Part shown: positions 59,114 to 64,000 of the stretch, piece by piece
Position numbering within the stretch: position 1 is the stretch's first letter
How the letters are laid out: each line of letters starts with the position of its first letter
Assembly: GCA_027563935.2 (NCBI GenBank)
Contig: CM050451.1
Span: 31,883,565-31,947,564 of the forward strand
Reading direction: 5' to 3'
Source of the DNA: Costus lasius
Taxonomy: Eukaryota; Streptophyta; Magnoliopsida; Zingiberales; Costaceae
DNA: 64,000 nt
The notes under the pieces: model-generated
Databases searched by the model: none
What the model saw: only the letters and a program-made list of their open reading frames with translations
Told to the model about the DNA's origin: nothing
Position numbers and translations under genes: made by a program

Positions 59114-60813
59114 TGATGAAACCCCTTTCATGAGGGGGGCGCAAGCCCTAAGCATGGCGCAAATAAAACTTTGCAAGCGGTAGAAAGGGTTTGATGATCT
59201 TTTGCATGTCATATGATCAACTATCATAGATTGAATAGATCAGGAGTAGATCATACCATAGCCATCTTGTGGATGGTCCCTTGGAAGAAGAGATCGAAGA
59301 GGGGTCTCCTCCACAAGGTGCGCACACAAGATGAGAATTGACTTGCTTCTTGTTGCTCCTTGTGCTAGCAAGGATCTCCAAGATGTCCTTGATCGAATGA
59401 AGGAAAAAGGAGATGATCTTGGCGTGGATGAACTCCTCCTTGTTCTCGTCAAAACTCTCCACACCGAGAAAGAGGCGTTTAGTTGAGAGAGAGACCAACG
59501 TTCTCATCCAAAGTGAAGCGTTGAGAAACCATTTCCGAAACCTCCACTTCCAAAAATGGTAAGTCATCACTACAAGCGTTCATGTCTTATGAACCAAACC
59601 AAAACGCCAATTCGATTTAACCATGCGTTCACACATATGTGAACCGGTTCAAATAGAATTCGGTCTAATTGATTTCGGTTCAAAGACCAAATTGAACCAA
59701 GCCAAGCCATGGTCTAAATCTCATCTGAACCATGAAGGTTCGAGATCTAACCGTACATCTCTTGATGCCTTTGATCTCACCGATCTAGCATCACTACTCT
59801 CGATCGAAGCTTACCGATCTCAAGCCCTAATCAATCAAACATGATCAGGCCAGATCTTACTTGCAATCAGAGTTTAAACTCCTTTAAACTGAACCAAAAT
59901 AATTCAGTCCACACGATCTGACTCAAGTAAGCCATATCATCAAATTGTGCGACCCTGAGGGTTTCCTTTAAATGTCGGTAATGATAACTTACGTTATCAC
60001 GATCAGTGAGAGGTATCTAGCAACACATCACTGTCTCCCGATATAAAGAAAAGAGTCTTCCAAGACTACACCCAAAACGTAGCACAAGTGTGAATCCACT
60101 TCACTAGGCATGCATGTGTCCTTTGCCACTGGATGTTCTTATTGGACAAGCGTGTCAAGCCTGTAACTCCAATATGATGAGCATGATTAGATCAGATGAA
60201 CATAGTCACCTGGGTATGGCCATACACATTCTCAATCATCTCATTCAGGGGGGCCCTTTAGAACATCACACTCCAATTAAGGAGATGGCAATCCTTTATC
60301 TATCACTAGTGCCCTAACCTGACTCAAGATCATTATCCAAGATAGTCTATAATCATTATATTTCAAATGATATTAAACCACCTCAAAACAATGACAATCA
60401 TCATTTAGAAACACAAGTGATCTCAAGTCAGAGGACATGTGCCACTTGTAGCATAAGGATTATTCACATTGTGACAAGCAATTGAATATCCTAATAGGGT
60501 CTGTCCAGTACATCCAATGTACCTATGAGTCTACATCTTATTCCATGCTCGAAGCATCCTATAAGATTAGAACACACATTAGTCTCAATCATATCAAGGC
60601 TGTCTCATGTTCACCAAGATATCTCGACTAAGGACTTAACTACATGTCAGCCTAGCTGAATAGCTTTGAGACATTATTCATAAGTACACATTGCAGCAGA
60701 CAATGTAACAACCTGAATAACAACCATTGCCTTTATAAACAAAAGAGTTTATATACATGATACTCATGGAATCCCAAGGCCTAAAACATTAGCCTTAAGG
60801 GCATATCCCAACA
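59114..60813 (-). repeat. A5 3' LTR
   Basis: About 1.7 kb, from TGATGAAACCCC to CCCAACA. The hairpin sequence GATAACTTACGTTATC is at 59983-59998. It is closest in layout to the A1-A3 LTRs. Confidence 0.9.
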
Positions 60814-60829
60814 ATCTCCCACTTGCACT
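60814..60829 (-). promoter_or_regulatory. A5 polypurine tract
   Basis: AGTGCAAGTGGGAGAT in element sense, next to the 3' LTR. Confidence 0.85.
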
Positions 60830-60833
60830 TAAT

Positions 60834-63800
60834 CTAATGGTTGAGAAATCTCAAACCCATATTATTACAGTGCTTCTCATGCTTCTGCTGCGCCAGAGGC
60901 TTGGTAAGCGGGTCAGCCAGATTGTCGTCTGTATGAACCTTGCAGATTTTGATCTCGCCACGATCAATGATCTCCCGGATCAAGTGAAACCGTCTCTGTA
61001 TGTGCTTGGACTTCTGGTGCGACCGTGGTTCCTTTGCTTGTGCGATTGCTCCAGTGTTATCACAGAAGATAACCAAAGGATCAGCACTCGAAGGAACGAC
61101 ACCAAGTTCCTTAATGAACTTACGAATCCACACTGCCTCCTTGGATGCTTCCGAGGCTGCAACATACTCGGCTTCTGTTGTGGAATCAGCAACAGTTGAC
61201 TGTTTGAAACTTTTCCACACCACCGCTCCTCCATTCAAGCTAAAGACATAGCCTGATTGCGATCGGAAATCATCCTGGTCCGACTGGAACGAAGCGTCAG
61301 TATATCCTTCTATACTGAGTTCTTCCTGACCATCATATATCAAGAACATATCTTTGGTCCTCCGCAGATATTTTAAAATGTTCTTGACCGCAATCCAGTG
61401 TGCCTGACCTGGATTACTTTGGAATCGACTGGTCACGCTTAACCCGTAAGCGACGTCTAGGCGAGTGCACAACATCGCATACATAATGGACCCAATAGCC
61501 GAAGCATAAGGCGTATTGTCCATTTCATCTTTCTCAGTCTGTGTTTGTGGACACTGACCCTTCGAAAGATTCAGACCATGTCTGACTGGAAGATACCCTC
61601 TTTTAGAATTCTCTAAATGGAATCTCTCCAGGACTTTATCGATATAAGTACTCTGGCACAGCCCGAGAAGCCTCTTAGATCTATCCCTGTAGATCTTCAC
61701 ACCTAATACATAGGCTGCTTCTCCTAAATCTTTCATCTGAAAACATTTTCCTAACCATGCTTTAACAGCATGCAGTTCAGGAATATCGTTTCCAATGATT
61801 AAGATATCATCGACGTAGAGGACTAGGAAAGTAATCACGCTCCCACTAAACCTCTTATATACACACGGGTCATCCTCGTTCTTGATGAAGCCAAACTCAG
61901 AGATTGATTCATCAAAACGAATATTCCAGCTTCTAGATGCTTGTTTAAGTCCATAAATGGACTTCTTTAACTTGCATATTTTATGACGATCTGCTGGATT
62001 AGTGAAACCTTTAGGTTGTGTCATGTACACATCCTCATCCAGTTTTCCATTAAGGAAAGCAGTTTTCAAATCCATCTGCCAGATCTCATAATCGTAATAT
62101 GCTGCTATCGCGAAAAGAATCCGAATAGACTTGAACATGGCTACAGGAGAGAAAGTTTCATCATAATCTATCCCGTAGATTTGTTTGAAACCTTTCGCTA
62201 CTAGCCTGCCTTTATAGGTAACCACGTTACCATCCATGTCAATCTTCTTCTTGAAGATCCATTTACAGCCTATAGGGATTACTCCCGGAGGCGGATCAAC
62301 CAAATCCCAGACTTGGTTATCTGACATGGAGTCCATCTCGGCTCGCATAGCTTCAATCCATCTAGCTGACTCCGGTCCACTGACCGCATCCGCATAAGTG
62401 AGGGGTTCATCATTATCAATGATGTAGACTCCGTCATAACGCTCAGGCTGACGACGGATCCTTCCCGATCTTCGCGGTTCCCGTGATATCTGAGCCTCAA
62501 GTTGTTCAGTAACCTGATCTACCGGCTCAGGCTCATCCAACTGTGCTTGACTACTTTGTCCTTCCTCTGGATTCTCATCCAGCTTTATTTCTCTCCCACT
62601 GGCCTCTTGCAGAAGAAACTCCTTCTCAAGAAAAATAGCCGTCCGAGCAACAAATACCTTGTTCTCTTTGGGATCGTAGAAATAATAACCCTTAGTTTCC
62701 TTAGGGTAACCGACAAAGATGCATTTCTCAGATCTGCTCTCCAGTTTCCCAGAGGCGAGCTTTTTGACATAAGCCTCGCAACCCCAGATCTTAATAAATG
62801 TCAAGCTAGGCTGTTTCCCATACCATAATTCATATGGAGTCTTTGAAACGGCCTTGGATGGCACTCGGTTTAGTACCTTTGCAGCTGTTTCCAGTGCAAA
62901 TCCCCAAAAGGAGTAAGGAAGAGTAGCCTGACTCATCATAGAACGAACCATATCAAGTAACGTTCTATTTCTCCTCTCGGACACACCATTCCATTGCGGT
63001 GTTCCTGGCGGAGTGAGCTGTGAGATAATCCCACACTCCTTTAGATAGTCAGTAAACGCATGACTCAGGTATTCTCTACCTCGATCAGAACGAAGTGCCT
63101 TGATATTTCGGCCTAGCTGATTCTGTACTTCATTCTTGAACTCTTTGAACTTGTCAAAAGATTCACTCTTATGTCTCATAAGATAGACATACCCATATCT
63201 ACTGAAATCATCAGTAAAGGTAATGAAGTACTGATAGCCACCTCTAGCATGTTTACTAAATGGCTCACACACATCACTGTGTATAAGGTCAAGTAAACCT
63301 GAAGCCCTTTGACCTTTGTTAGGAAAAGGAGCCTTCGTCATTTTACCCATTAAACAAGCTTTGCATGTATCAATCTCCTCATAGGAGAATGATCCCAGCA
63401 GTCCATGATCATGCAACCGCTTAATGCGCTTCTTGTTAATATGGCCTAAATGACTATGCCATAACAAGGTGCTGTCATCAGCATACTTGGCTTTCTTATT
63501 ATCAATATTTTGTATAGAATATTCCATGTCCAACATGAATAACCCATTGTTAATTGAACCAGTAGCATAAACAATATTATCAAGAGTAAGATAACACTTT
63601 GAAATCTTGCATTCAAAGGAAAACCCTTTCCTGACAAGAGCAGGAATAGAGATAATATTTTTAGTAATACTGGGTACAAAATAACAATTGTTTAATTCTA
63701 ATACAATGCCAGATGGTAATGAGATGTAATAATCCCCTACAGCAACAGCAGCAACCCGTGCCCCGTTTCCAACTCGTAGGTCCACCTCATGCTGTCCCAC

Positions 63801-64000
63801 CTGCCTTCTTCTCTTGAGTTCCTGTACATTTGAACAAATGTGAACTCCACATGCAGTGTCCTACACCCATGAAATAGAAGAAGATGAAACCATGACTTCC
63901 GTCACGTATATACCTGAGCCAGAAGCGATGCTTCCCCTCTTATCTCCTTGGAGCACTTTACAGTCCTTTTTCCAGTGACCCAGCTGGCCACAGTGGAAAC
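60834..64000 (-). pseudogene. A5 gag-pol polyprotein (partial; nonsense codon at the protease site)
   Basis: From the window edge leftwards: part of the CCHC knuckle (63965-64000), retropepsin, integrase (WHSHLGH, CKACLMGK, HSDVCEPF, RSDRGREY, NGVSERRNRTLLD), RT (QMDLKTAFLNG, YVDD), RNase H, stop at 60834. The frame from the protease to the end is open for nearly 3 kb. A TAG at 63861-63863 (element sense) replaces the Leu codon just before the catalytic Asp of the D-T-A-C-G motif, so translation would end after Gag. The integrase also has Gly-to-Glu (VCEPF) and Gly-to-Arg (RGREY) changes next to catalytic residues. Confidence 0.94.

Larger units (their letters stand above)
59114..64000 (-). 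mobile_element. copia family A, copy A5 (minus orientation, runs off the right end)
   Basis: 3' LTR at 59114-60813 (start at 59114 or 59112), polypurine tract 60814-60829, gag-pol from 60834 to the window edge. The 5' LTR, leader and right target-site copy are outside the window, so age and target duplication cannot be judged. Confidence 0.93.

Noticed and set aside
1..64000. CRISPR arrays, bacterial operons, host protein genes
   Set aside because: No regularly spaced short repeats of that type, no bacterial-type gene order, and every long ORF is assigned to a retrotransposon.

Overview
This is plant nuclear DNA made almost entirely of LTR retrotransposons. I found no host gene, complete tRNA gene, CRISPR array or bacterial-type gene. 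The plant origin follows from an Athila-type Ty3/gypsy relic with a tRNA-Asp primer site and an env-like ORF, and from several Ty1/copia elements with initiator-Met-type primer sites (TGGTATCAGAGC) and 1.7-kb LTRs. I cannot name the species.

Left half (1-38462): a five-level nest. An Athila-like element (LTR end, primer site, gag, protease; then an env-like pseudogene at 37635-38462, with RT and integrase missing) was hit by a non-autonomous gag-only gypsy element E (3233-36780, TSD TATAT). The gag of E was hit by copia A1 (5981-33794, minus, TSD GAAGG). The integrase of A1 was hit by copia A2 (10057-28332, plus, TSD CTGAA). The RNase H of A2 was hit by copia A3 (17126-26272, minus, TSD TGTTG). 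A1, A2 and A3 belong to one family, here called A. LTR divergence read by eye falls with nesting depth, and the two A3 LTRs look identical.

Right half (38463-64000): a minus-strand LTR with primer site and leader (element C), abutting a truncated LTR of an old, decayed copia element B (41047-58941, minus), which is a distant relative of family A. The B leader contains A4 (45376-54494, plus, TSD CTGCG, LTRs apparently identical) and unclassified plus-oriented LTR-like sequence. The 5' LTR of B is cut by an LTR-like fragment D, which is cut by A5 (59114 to beyond 64000, minus).

Family A elements are about 9.1 kb: LTR, primer site, a leader of about 1.8 kb, one gag-pol ORF of about 1294 codons (zinc knuckle, retropepsin, integrase, RT, RNase H), polypurine tract, LTR. 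Each of the five copies has one visible disabling lesion in gag-pol, apart from being split by nested insertions. The least ordinary signals are in non-coding parts. The leader carries stem-loops whose stems differ between families A and B but still pair. A splice-acceptor-like site lies just before the gag ATG in both families. An LTR hairpin shows a C-G, U-G, U-A series of stem changes. The retropepsin motif is D-T-A rather than D-T-G in family A.
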